A program made the translations under genes and the position numbers. Shown one piece after another: positions 8,896 to 16,103 of a stretch of 28,625 nt of DNA. The stretch covers positions 1-28,625 of the forward strand of contig CAMPIG010000010.1 in NCBI GenBank assembly GCA_946886255.1, written 5' to 3'. The notes beneath the pieces were generated by a model, which did no database searches, had not been told where the DNA came from, and saw only the letters and a program-made list of their open reading frames with translations. This stretch comes from an uncultured Cellvibrio sp. Its GTDB lineage: Bacteria; Pseudomonadota; Gammaproteobacteria; Pseudomonadales; Cellvibrionaceae. Position 1 is the first letter of the stretch. Every line of letters begins with the position of its first letter.

Positions 8896-10377
8896 ATGAA
8901 TACCAACTCGCAAAGACTGTCCGTGACAGAAAAAATTGGTTATAGCCTGGGCGACCTGGCGGCGAACCTGATCTTCCAGACCCTGGTTACCTTTATTGCC
9001 TTCTTCTACACCGATGTGTACGGCATCCCGCCCGCGCAAGCGGCTGGTATTACCGCCATCGGCGGTATTGTCGGTGCCTTGTTTACCCCGGTGATGGGGA
9101 TTATTGCTGACCGCACCTCGACCCGTTGGGGTAAGTTCCGCCCTTGGGTGCTGTGGACTGCTATCCCCTTTGGTGGTCTGGCCTTGCTGGCCTTCAGCAC
9201 GCCCAACTTCAGTGAGGGCGGCAAGGTGGCGTATGCCTACGCGACTTACATCCTCTTGTTGCTGATCTATGCCGCGAACAATCTGCCGTACTCCGCCCTG
9301 AGCGGTGTGCTGACTGGCAGTATGGCGGATCGCAACAGCCTGTCGTCCTATCGCTTTGTGGCGGTGATGGTGGCGCAGTTCATTATCCAGGTGCTGTTGC
9401 TGCCTTTGGTGTTGATCCTCGGTGGCGGCGACAAGGCGTTGGGCTTTGAAAAGGCGATGCTGTTTTTCTCTATCACCGGTACTGTGTTTTTCCTCATCAC
9501 GTTTCTCACTACCCGTGAACGAGTGCTGCCGGTGGTGGAATCGCGCAATACTGTGGGGCAGGACCTGTCCGACTTGTCAAAGAACCTGCCCTGGCTGGTC
9601 ATGTTGATTGTGACAGTATTGGTGTTTGTCACCCTGCCGCTTAAAGGCGGCATGTACATCTATTATTTCCAGAATTATCTCAGTGAACCTCACCTTGCCA
9701 GCTTCCTGCAAAATGTCGGTTTTAACGGGTTTATTGCCGGGCTGAACAGCTTGCTCACCAGTCTTGGCTTGACCGAGTTTGCTTGGCCAGAGGATGCGCC
9801 CACCTCGGCATTCAGCCTGTTTAACGGTTGCGGCATCATCATGATGATTGTCGGGATCGGTTTCTCCAAGCGTCTGGCCGATAAATTCGGCAAGCGCAAT
9901 GTGTTTGGCATAGCGCTATTTATTTCCACGATTTTTATCGCGATCTTTTATTTCTTTTCGCCCGAAAGCATCGGGATTATCTTCATTTCCCAGTTGTTGC
10001 ACGGCTTCTTCTACGGCATCACCATTCCTCTGTTGTGGGCCATGATTGCTGACGTGGCGGACTTCTCCGAATGGAAGAACAACCGTCGCGCTACCGCGAT
10101 TATCTTTTCTGCCATGATCCTCGGCCTGAAAGGCGGGCTGACGATCGGTAGTTCACTGGTATCGGGCATCCTGGCGATGTACGGCTACAACGCTGCGTTG
10201 GCAGAGCAAGCCCCGGAAACTATCGGCGGAATTCAGATGGCCGTTAGTATCTATGCCTCCTTGCCCTTCTTCCTGGCGGCGGGTTGCATGTTCTTCTATG
10301 CCATCAACAAACCCCTTGAACTCAAAATCGAAGCAGACCTGGCCGCGCGTCGTTTGGCCGGTGCAAAAACGTTATAA
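8896..10377 (+). CDS. GPH-family (MelB-like) sugar transporter with altered cation-site residues
   Basis: A 493-residue inner-membrane transporter of the glycoside-pentoside-hexuronide:cation symporter family, in the MFS superfamily. It shows the family opening (SVTEKIGYSLGDLAANL), about twelve helices, the loop RTSTRWGKFRPWVLW after helix 2 and the late loop IADVADFSEWKNNRRAT. Two oddities stand out. In helix 2, where MelB has Asp55 and Asp59 that bind the coupling cation (WDAINDP), this protein reads VGALFTP, with Gly60 and Thr64 instead. There is also an extra segment of about 35 residues after helix 7 (FNGFIAGLNSLLTSLGLTEF region). The GH43 gene follows after 14 bp, which suggests import of an arabinose-containing oligosaccharide. 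The substrate is inferred from context. Confidence 0.88.
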   Translation: MNTNSQRLSVTEKIGYSLGDLAANLIFQTLVTFIAFFYTDVYGIPPAQAAGITAIGGIVGALFTPVMGIIADRTSTRWGKFRPWVLWTAIPFGGLALLAFSTPNFSEGGKVAYAYATYILLLLIYAANNLPYSALSGVLTGSMADRNSLSSYRFVAVMVAQFIIQVLLLPLVLILGGGDKALGFEKAMLFFSITGTVFFLITFLTTRERVLPVVESRNTVGQDLSDLSKNLPWLVMLIVTVLVFVTLPLKGGMYIYYFQNYLSEPHLASFLQNVGFNGFIAGLNSLLTSLGLTEFAWPEDAPTSAFSLFNGCGIIMMIVGIGFSKRLADKFGKRNVFGIALFISTIFIAIFYFFSPESIGIIFISQLLHGFFYGITIPLLWAMIADVADFSEWKNNRRATAIIFSAMILGLKGGLTIGSSLVSGILAMYGYNAALAEQAPETIGGIQMAVSIYASLPFFLAAGCMFFYAINKPLELKIEADLAARRLAGAKTL

Positions 10378-10391
10378 CGGAGATTTACATC

Positions 10392-11402
10392 ATGTCTGAC
10401 GACAATCAGGATTATCAGGCCCTGGCCGCCAAGGCAATTTCCCAGCCCCTGGTTACCCATATCTATACCGCTGACCCATCGGCCCACGTGTTCGATGGCA
10501 AGCTCTATATTTACCCGTCCCACGATATCGATGCGGGAATCCCGTTCAACGACAACGGTGATCACTTCGGTATGGAGGATTATCACGTTCTGAGAATGGA
10601 CAGCCCTGACAGCAAGGCAGAAGACTGCGGCGTAGCGTTGCATGTAAAAGATGTACCTTGGGCCGAGCGGCAAATGTGGGCACCGGATGCGGCGACCAAA
10701 GACGGCAAGTATTACCTTTATTTTCCTGCCAAGCGCGCTAATGGTTTGTTCCAGATTGGTGTCGCTATTGGCGATCACCCGGCAGGCCCCTTCAAGGCGG
10801 AACCGGAAGCTATTGAAGGCAGTTATTCCATCGATCCGGCGGTTTATCGCGACGATGACGGCGAGCACTACATCTACTTCGGTGGTATTTGGGGTGGGCA
10901 ACTGCAGTGCTATCGCGACAACACCTACAGCCCGGACTACCAGGAACCGAGGGATAGCGAGCCTGCTTTGGGACCACGCGTTGCGCGTTTGTCTGCCGAT
11001 ATGAAACAGTTCGCCGAAACCCCGCGCGAGGTGGTGATTCTGGACGAGCAGGGTCAGCCATTGTTGGCAGGCGACCACGAGCGCCGCTACTTTGAAGGGC
11101 CCTGGATGCACAAGTACCAAGGCAAGTACTACTTGTCTTATTCCACGGGCGACACTCACTTCCTGTGTTACGCCACCAGCGATAATCCCTATGGGCCGTT
11201 CACCTATCAAGGCCAGATTCTGACGCCGGTGGTGGGCTGGACGACGCATCACTCGATCTGCGAATTTGAGGGCAAGTGGTATTTGTTCTACCACGACTCC
11301 ATCCTGTCCGGTGGTGTAACGCACCTGCGGTCGGTGAAGATGACGGAGTTGCACTACGATGAGCAGGGTCGGATTGTGGCTATAAATCCTTATCCGGGCT
11401 AA
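10392..11402 (+). CDS. Cytoplasmic GH43 arabinofuranosidase/xylosidase-type hydrolase
   Basis: A 336-residue five-bladed beta-propeller hydrolase of glycoside hydrolase family 43. The three acidic residues expected for this inverting family can be placed: Asp28 in IYTADPSAHV (base), Asp148 in SIDPAVYRDDDG (pKa-modulating) and Glu235 in YFEGPWMHK (acid). Blade motifs such as DGKYYLYFPAK and GKYYLSYSTGDTHF fit. There is no signal peptide, so it should act in the cytoplasm on imported oligosaccharides. It begins 14 bp after the symporter stop with GGAG just upstream (ATG at 10392), so the pair is probably one operon. GH43 includes alpha-L-arabinofuranosidases, beta-xylosidases and arabinanases. 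The neighbourhood favours arabinose-releasing activity, but the exact linkage cannot be read from sequence. Confidence 0.88.
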   Translation: MSDDNQDYQALAAKAISQPLVTHIYTADPSAHVFDGKLYIYPSHDIDAGIPFNDNGDHFGMEDYHVLRMDSPDSKAEDCGVALHVKDVPWAERQMWAPDAATKDGKYYLYFPAKRANGLFQIGVAIGDHPAGPFKAEPEAIEGSYSIDPAVYRDDDGEHYIYFGGIWGGQLQCYRDNTYSPDYQEPRDSEPALGPRVARLSADMKQFAETPREVVILDEQGQPLLAGDHERRYFEGPWMHKYQGKYYLSYSTGDTHFLCYATSDNPYGPFTYQGQILTPVVGWTTHHSICEFEGKWYLFYHDSILSGGVTHLRSVKMTELHYDEQGRIVAINPYPG

Positions 11403-11513
11403 AGGTTTTTGGGTAACCAAGCCAGATATGCTACATTTTGCGCTGCAATAATCGCAGTGGGTGTAATGAACAATTTATTGCGCATTGCGTGACGAATTGC
11501 CCCATGCCTCGCT

Positions 11514-11539
11514 GCATTCTGAATAGCCGCATTATGAAT
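11514..11539 (+). repeat. Direct repeat GCATTnTGAAT upstream of the sigma factor
   Basis: Two 11-bp copies, 11514-11524 and 11529-11539, differ by one base and are spaced 15 nt start to start. They are followed at 11543-11560 by an imperfect palindrome (AAGTT...AACTT). Both lie in the 176-bp gap before the ECF sigma gene, so they could be regulator sites. This is inference from position only. Confidence 0.3.
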
Positions 11540-11578
11540 AAAAAGTTGCGTGCGTAACTTAAAGCATAAGTGATAATT

Positions 11579-12145
11579 ATGAGCCCGAGGGATGATGAAC
11601 TTGTCGCGTTAATTGCGCGTTGCGCCTTGCGGGATCAAGCTGCGTTAAAAAAATTATTTGACCGGTTGGCGCCCTACCTCAATGCAGTAGCTTTTCGAAT
11701 CGTGCGATCAGAAGATATCGCCAACGATGTATTGCAAGAAGCCTTTCTCCAGGTTTGGCAAAATGCGGCGGCCTATCGGCCCGACCTGGCCAAACCATTA
11801 ACCTGGATTACCAGCATTGTCCGCTATCGCGCGCTTGATCGACTTGAGCGTGAACAAAAACATCATAAAAACCGTGAGAATAATGGCGATCATCAATTAT
11901 TTGATGAAATTGCCAGTGTGAATTCCCCGGAAAATGAAACCCTCACTCATCAGCTTCAGTCGCAAATACACAGCTGTCTACAGGTTCTGGATAAACAGGT
12001 AAGAAAAAGTATTGAGCTGGCTTACCTGGATGGTTATTCCCGTGAAGAAATTGCGCTTCGTTTGCAAACCAATGCCAATACGGTCAAATCCTGGCTGCGC
12101 AGGGGTGCAGAAAGGTTAAGGCTATGTCTGGAAGCCAAAAAATGA
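11579..12145 (+). CDS. ECF-type RNA polymerase sigma factor
   Basis: A 188-residue extracytoplasmic-function sigma factor. Region 2 lies at about residues 15-85 (AFRIVRSEDIANDVLQEAFL, then WITSIVRYRALDRLE), and region 4 at about 125-182 carries a clear helix-turn-helix (YLDGYSREEIALRLQTNANT, then VKSWLRRG). The two domains are joined by a short acidic linker, and regions 1 and 3 are absent, as expected. I prefer the ATG at 11579; a GTG at 11570 would add three residues, and neither has a strong ribosome site. The stop overlaps the anti-sigma gene as ATGA, which indicates translational coupling. It would direct RNA polymerase to its own promoter and to envelope targets, probably including the two genes that follow. 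Confidence 0.93.
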   Translation: MSPRDDELVALIARCALRDQAALKKLFDRLAPYLNAVAFRIVRSEDIANDVLQEAFLQVWQNAAAYRPDLAKPLTWITSIVRYRALDRLEREQKHHKNRENNGDHQLFDEIASVNSPENETLTHQLQSQIHSCLQVLDKQVRKSIELAYLDGYSREEIALRLQTNANTVKSWLRRGAERLRLCLEAKK

Positions 12146-12864
12146 AAACCACACCGGAACAGAACTCGACAGCTTTCGAATACGTAGTGGGAACCTTGCG
12201 CGGTGACGCGCGTGTAGCGTTCGAGCAACAACTTGCACAGGACCCGGACCTGCAAGCAGAGGTGAATTACTGGAGCGAGCACTTAATGGCATTGCAAAAC
12301 CCGACAGTGCAACGCTCTCCTCAGCCGCAGACGTGGAAAAATATTCAGCAGATGATCCAGCCGGGATCAACGCGATCTCAAGTAGCAGAAAGACCATCCC
12401 TGCGGATCGGGTTATGGCAATGGCTGCTTTCCAGTGCGATGGCTGTCATATTGGCCGCCGTGTTAATTGGTTATTATCCCGGAATACAGTCAACAACACC
12501 GAACACCGATTATGTTGCAGTGCTGGTTAATCCTGAAGGGAAAGCCGTACTGACGGCACTGACAACCAGCACCGGCAAAGAGATGTGGCTTAAGTGGGAA
12601 AATCTCGTCTTGGCTGAGGACACAAGCGTCCAGTTATGGGCAGTCTCCCGACGTGATGGTGAGACGCGTCCGATAGCTGTGTTTGATACGACAGATACCG
12701 CGCGCCTGGCCTTGACGGAAGCCAACCTGCGTTTGGTCAATGATGCAGAGTTTCTGTTGCTGACGGAAGAGGAATCAGGCGGTTCTGCCCTGGACGAGCC
12801 GAGCGATGAGTTAATTGCAAAAGGGGTGTGCGTAAGATTTTCTCCTCCCGTTAATAAAAGTTAA
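12142..12864 (+). CDS. RskA-like anti-sigma factor
   Basis: A membrane-bound anti-sigma factor that should hold the upstream ECF sigma factor inactive until a signal arrives. The cytoplasmic N-terminus has the RskA-family pattern EYVVGTLRGDARVAFEQQLA. One transmembrane helix follows (WQWLLSSAMAVILAAVLIGY, residues 92-111 from this start). The C-terminal periplasmic domain resembles the anti-sigma-K domain (VAVLVNPEGKAVLTAL, then WLKWENLVLAEDTSVQLWAV). It has no HxxxCxxC zinc motif, so it is not a ZAS-type anti-sigma factor. Two starts are possible: ATG at 12142, chosen because it overlaps the sigma stop as ATGA with GGAAG upstream, or ATG at 12124, which also has a ribosome site. The protein is about 240 residues. 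Confidence 0.88.
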   Translation: MKTTPEQNSTAFEYVVGTLRGDARVAFEQQLAQDPDLQAEVNYWSEHLMALQNPTVQRSPQPQTWKNIQQMIQPGSTRSQVAERPSLRIGLWQWLLSSAMAVILAAVLIGYYPGIQSTTPNTDYVAVLVNPEGKAVLTALTTSTGKEMWLKWENLVLAEDTSVQLWAVSRRDGETRPIAVFDTTDTARLALTEANLRLVNDAEFLLLTEEESGGSALDEPSDELIAKGVCVRFSPPVNKS

Positions 12865-12921
12865 ATACTCAACTGTCGTTGATAGCTCGGATGAAAGCCC
12901 AAACAAGTGCAGGACTTTTCC

Positions 12922-13554
12922 ATGATTAACCGATATTTATTACGATTTTTTCTGGGATGGTGCCTGCTCTCAGTGACGTTTTCGGTGGCCGCAGATGAAA
13001 ATTTTCAATCATGTGTCGCGGCATTGGCAAAAAAGCATGGTTGGTCGGCACCAGACGCGTTCGAGCACATCGTATGCCACGGAAAAGGTATTCAATCTAT
13101 TGACGGTATCGAAAAATACGTGAATGTTAAGAAACTGTCATTCCATAAAAATAAGATTGAGAAAGTTAGTCTGTCCGGTTTTAAGCATCTGCAGCATATT
13201 AATTTTGCGCGCAACCGCATCGAGACTATCCATTTGGCGGAATTGCCCGAGGTCAAGGAAATCTTCCTGTTTGATAATAAGTTAACGCAGCTTGAACTCG
13301 CCGATATGCCGTCTTTGCAGATACTGAAAGCGAACACAAATGCGCTAACTGCCTTTTCGTATAAGAACCTGCCCAAACTAAAAAAAGTCTATCTGTTCAA
13401 TAACAAGCTGGAAGCTATCGATATTTATCATCTTGATTCGATGATGTATATGGATGTCAGGCAAAATCCTATGCCGGACAAACTGTATGAAGAAATGGAT
13501 GCGCTGGAAGGTGTCACTATATTTCATGATGGGAACGCGGAAGATTGGCGTTAA
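12922..13554 (+). CDS. Secreted leucine-rich-repeat protein
   Basis: A 210-residue exported protein. A signal peptide (RYLLRFFLGWCLLSVTFSVAA) is followed by a short cap with two cysteines that could form a disulphide (FQSCVAAL and HIVCHG). Then come about six to seven leucine-rich repeats of roughly 21 residues (VNVKKLSFHKNKIEKV, LQHINFARNRIETIHL, VKEIFLFDNKLTQLEL and so on). The LxxLxLxxNxI pattern is that of SDS22/internalin-like repeats, generally protein-binding. The start is ATG at 12922, with AGGA seven nucleotides upstream, rather than the GTG at 12907. It lies 57 bp after the anti-sigma gene and 40 bp before the barrel gene, so it is probably in the same operon. It could be a ligand-sensing or adhesion partner; the partner is unknown. 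Confidence 0.82.
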   Translation: MINRYLLRFFLGWCLLSVTFSVAADENFQSCVAALAKKHGWSAPDAFEHIVCHGKGIQSIDGIEKYVNVKKLSFHKNKIEKVSLSGFKHLQHINFARNRIETIHLAELPEVKEIFLFDNKLTQLELADMPSLQILKANTNALTAFSYKNLPKLKKVYLFNNKLEAIDIYHLDSMMYMDVRQNPMPDKLYEEMDALEGVTIFHDGNAEDWR

Positions 13555-13594
13555 CCCTTGTTGAATTCTTGTTTGTGTTGTCAGGCTTCTACTT

Positions 13595-14842
13595 ATGATT
13601 AAAACCTCTACGCGCCTTCTGGTATTGCTACCCATTGCGTTAAGCGATCTGGCTGTTGCGCAATTGTGGGAGTCGGAAACTCACCGGGTGGAATTAGCTT
13701 CCCGTGCCCGGATGGCTCATCTTGAGGAGGATAATACCAAGGGTAAAGCAGGTTCCCTGTTGCTGCGCCTGAACCTGCATTCGCGCTGGACAGACAATAT
13801 CGCGACGCTGCTTGAACTGGACCATGTAGAAACATTTCTGGAAGATGATCACAGTGATGCAGTAAGAATGAATGGTAAGCCGGTTATTCCTGATCCGCCT
13901 GGTACGGAAATTAATCAGCTCTTTGCAGATTATCAAGGCGACATTGTGCATCTGCGCACCGGACGCCAGCGAATTAATTTTGACAACCAGCGGTTTATTG
14001 GCAGCGGCAGCTTTTGGCAGAATGAACAAACGTTCGATGCTCTGCTAGCCCAGACAAATATTTTTAGTAGCTCCTCGATGACTTATGTTTATGTAGTCAA
14101 TGTCAATCGCATTTTTGGTGATGGCGCTACAGCAAGGCTGTCAGACAATGACATCGTTTATGGCGCGTCGGCGGGTGAGCGTCCGGTGGGATTGCTGGGT
14201 GATCATAAACTCAATGCACATTTGGCCCGACTGGAAATAAATGAATGGGATTACACCCGGCTTACCGCATATACATATCTCATCGATAATCAGGATGCTC
14301 GAAACCTCTCCAATAATACGGCGGGTATTAAATATCACTTCAGTTATAAAGTGAGCGCCATCAAATATCGTGCAGACCTTGAAGCAGCTGTTCAGACATT
14401 GCAGGAATCCGATGATGATCTACAGATTCCTTACTACCTGGCCGACCTGGGTCTTGGCATAGGTTCATTTGAATTTGGTGGCCGGTACGAGATTCTCGGT
14501 TCAAAAAAAAATATGGGTTTTATAACGCCGCTCGGCTCTGTTCATGAATACCAGGGGTGGGCCGACAAATTTGTGACGACGCCGGATGCCGGTATTGTGG
14601 ATGCGTCTATACGGGTCAACTGGCGGATTCATCCTTGGCGGATTGATGCGCGCTATCACTTCTTTGATGAAGACGCGGGCCAGCAGCGTTATGGAGAGGA
14701 ATTTGATCTGGATATCGCTTTCAAACCATGGCGTAAACATGAACTATTATTACGTTACGCTGATTTTCGTTCCAGCACCGATTACCGCGCAAGCTTAAGC
14801 GATGAAAAAAAATTAATTCTCAGTTATTCCTACAATTTATGA
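13595..14842 (+). CDS. Alginate-export-like outer-membrane beta-barrel protein
   Basis: A 415-residue outer-membrane protein with a signal peptide ending near LSDLAVAQ and alternating amphipathic strands throughout, including the last strand ending LILSYSYNL. The arrangement RTGRQRINFDNQRFIGSGSF near residue 115 and the strand pattern after it resemble AlgE-type alginate-export porins. It probably forms a pore or binding barrel for an anionic or neutral oligosaccharide, but no alginate genes are nearby. It is the last gene of the likely sigma/anti-sigma/LRR operon. Its stop overlaps the start of a hairpin at 14841-14873, and it is convergent with the haem-barrel gene on −. Confidence 0.78.
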   Translation: MIKTSTRLLVLLPIALSDLAVAQLWESETHRVELASRARMAHLEEDNTKGKAGSLLLRLNLHSRWTDNIATLLELDHVETFLEDDHSDAVRMNGKPVIPDPPGTEINQLFADYQGDIVHLRTGRQRINFDNQRFIGSGSFWQNEQTFDALLAQTNIFSSSSMTYVYVVNVNRIFGDGATARLSDNDIVYGASAGERPVGLLGDHKLNAHLARLEINEWDYTRLTAYTYLIDNQDARNLSNNTAGIKYHFSYKVSAIKYRADLEAAVQTLQESDDDLQIPYYLADLGLGIGSFEFGGRYEILGSKKNMGFITPLGSVHEYQGWADKFVTTPDAGIVDASIRVNWRIHPWRIDARYHFFDEDAGQQRYGEEFDLDIAFKPWRKHELLLRYADFRSSTDYRASLSDEKKLILSYSYNL

Positions 14843-14873
14843 ATGTTAGCGGGATGTTATCCAGCTAACATTC
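14841..14873. terminator. Hairpin between convergent genes
   Basis: GAATGTTAGC (14841-14850) and GCTAACATTC (14864-14873) form a perfect 10-bp stem with a 13-nt loop. It starts inside the barrel gene's stop codon and ends 13 bp before the end of the opposing gene. Its position suggests a bidirectional terminator, although neither side has a clear T-run, so the role is inferred. Confidence 0.5.
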
Positions 14874-14885
14874 GGATGCTGTTGA

Positions 14886-15983
14886 TCAATAATAAAAGTG
14901 CAGTTGCACAAAGGCATCGGTGAAATCGCCACCCACGTCGATGGGAATATCATCGCCCACTCTTACTCCGCCGCGTACCTGCAGGTTTGCAAAAGGAGTA
15001 TATTCCAGCAATAACGAATGCCGCTGCCGTTCGTTATCTTTAATGTCACCATCAGGATCGAGGTATTCAGTGGTCAGCTTCAGGTTGTAGCCAGTGGCCA
15101 GTTCCTTGTTAACTTCAAAAAAATTGATCCACTGTACCTGGTTCTCACCTATTACATTGCTGATCGATTGGTCTTCTATGCGCCCCACTTCGAACATAAA
15201 AATGAAGCCGCGCCAATGGAAACCGCCAAAGACATTAGCTAAGGCGCGTTCACCAGCGGTGGCATCATTGACAATATAACCTCCGCCCACGCGCCATTGA
15301 TCGCCGTAATATTCAGCGCGGGTTGCGTAGGCCATGCGGTCATCGTCATTGGTTTGGCTGGCGGTGCCATTGGTGACAGCAAGGTTAACCAACAACTTGT
15401 TATATTCCATGGCCCATTCAACGCCGCTGTCATTGGAGTCAAAATTAATTTGCGAAGCCTGACGGCTGTAAGCGGAATCATCTTCAAGCCGCAAACCGTA
15501 GGGGAGGATAAAGGTTCCAGCTTTTAAGGAGTGATTAGCATTCAAACGCGTCACCACGAAAGCCTGGCGATTCAACGCTCCACTGGGCATCACTTGCTCA
15601 TCAATATGCAGAAGAAACTTCCCACCTTTAGGTTGCACAGTGATGTAGAGCTGTCCAGATTGTGTGCCAAAACTCTGTTGTTGTTCGGTATTTTCCTGAT
15701 CCAGCCAAGCGTAATTAAAACGGAAATCTCCACCTACACGAACGGTTTCGGTAATCTGACCGCCATCGAACGGATCAAGACTGCCGGGTTTTTGTGGCAA
15801 AACTTGCGAGCCATAATAGGCACCATAAGTATTTCTGGCACCACCGCCGTTAGGGTCAACATGGCAAGCGGAACATTTCTGATTATTTTTAATAGCGAGA
15901 TACGGCTCCGCGCATAGTGTTGGAGTGAAACTCGTGCCTATGACGAGCAACCATAGACATAGCATTTTTTTAGCTGAAGACAT
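14886..15983 (-). CDS. Outer-membrane barrel protein with N-terminal c-type haem motif
   Basis: A 365-residue exported protein. A signal peptide (MLCLWLLVIGTSFTPTLCA) precedes NNQKCSACHVDPNGGG, a CxxCH motif at residues 37-41 that should attach one haem covalently in the periplasm. The rest (from about residue 70) alternates hydrophobic and polar residues in barrel style and ends with the aromatic FVQLHFYY, typical of an outer-membrane barrel. I set the start at the ATG at 15983 because the signal peptide follows directly; 30 further upstream codons have no such logic. The gene is 120 bp downstream of the cytochrome lipoprotein on the same strand and likely co-transcribed. A haem domain at the mouth of a porin recalls outer-membrane electron conduits, but a single haem is not enough to claim that. 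Confidence 0.75.
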   Translation of the reverse strand: MSSAKKMLCLWLLVIGTSFTPTLCAEPYLAIKNNQKCSACHVDPNGGGARNTYGAYYGSQVLPQKPGSLDPFDGGQITETVRVGGDFRFNYAWLDQENTEQQQSFGTQSGQLYITVQPKGGKFLLHIDEQVMPSGALNRQAFVVTRLNANHSLKAGTFILPYGLRLEDDSAYSRQASQINFDSNDSGVEWAMEYNKLLVNLAVTNGTASQTNDDDRMAYATRAEYYGDQWRVGGGYIVNDATAGERALANVFGGFHWRGFIFMFEVGRIEDQSISNVIGENQVQWINFFEVNKELATGYNLKLTTEYLDPDGDIKDNERQRHSLLLEYTPFANLQVRGGVRVGDDIPIDVGGDFTDAFVQLHFYY

Positions 15984-16009
15984 CTTGCTTGTTCCCCGTG
16001 ACAATCTTG

Positions 16010-16028
16010 AATGTCGCACTGCGACATT
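16010..16028. promoter_or_regulatory. 19-bp perfect palindrome between the two haem-protein genes
   Basis: The sequence AATGTCGCACTGCGACATT is a perfect odd palindrome centred on one base. It lies 26 bp before the start of the haem-barrel gene, within the 120-bp gap after the cytochrome lipoprotein. It could be an operator for a separate promoter, or a tight RNA hairpin (8-bp stem, 3-nt loop) affecting the second gene. No T-run follows. Confidence 0.5.
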
Positions 16029-16103
16029 GATGATCAACGCAGCAATGCGGTTTGGTTGCTGAATAAAAACCACGTCCGTGTGGGCAATTCATCGATTCAG
16101 TTT

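Noticed and set aside
10296..11420. Long 374-codon open frame on − opposite the first cytoplasmic GH43 gene
   Set aside because: It is antisense to a gene with clear catalytic motifs and has no recognisable domain. Long antisense frames are common opposite coding sequence with this codon use.
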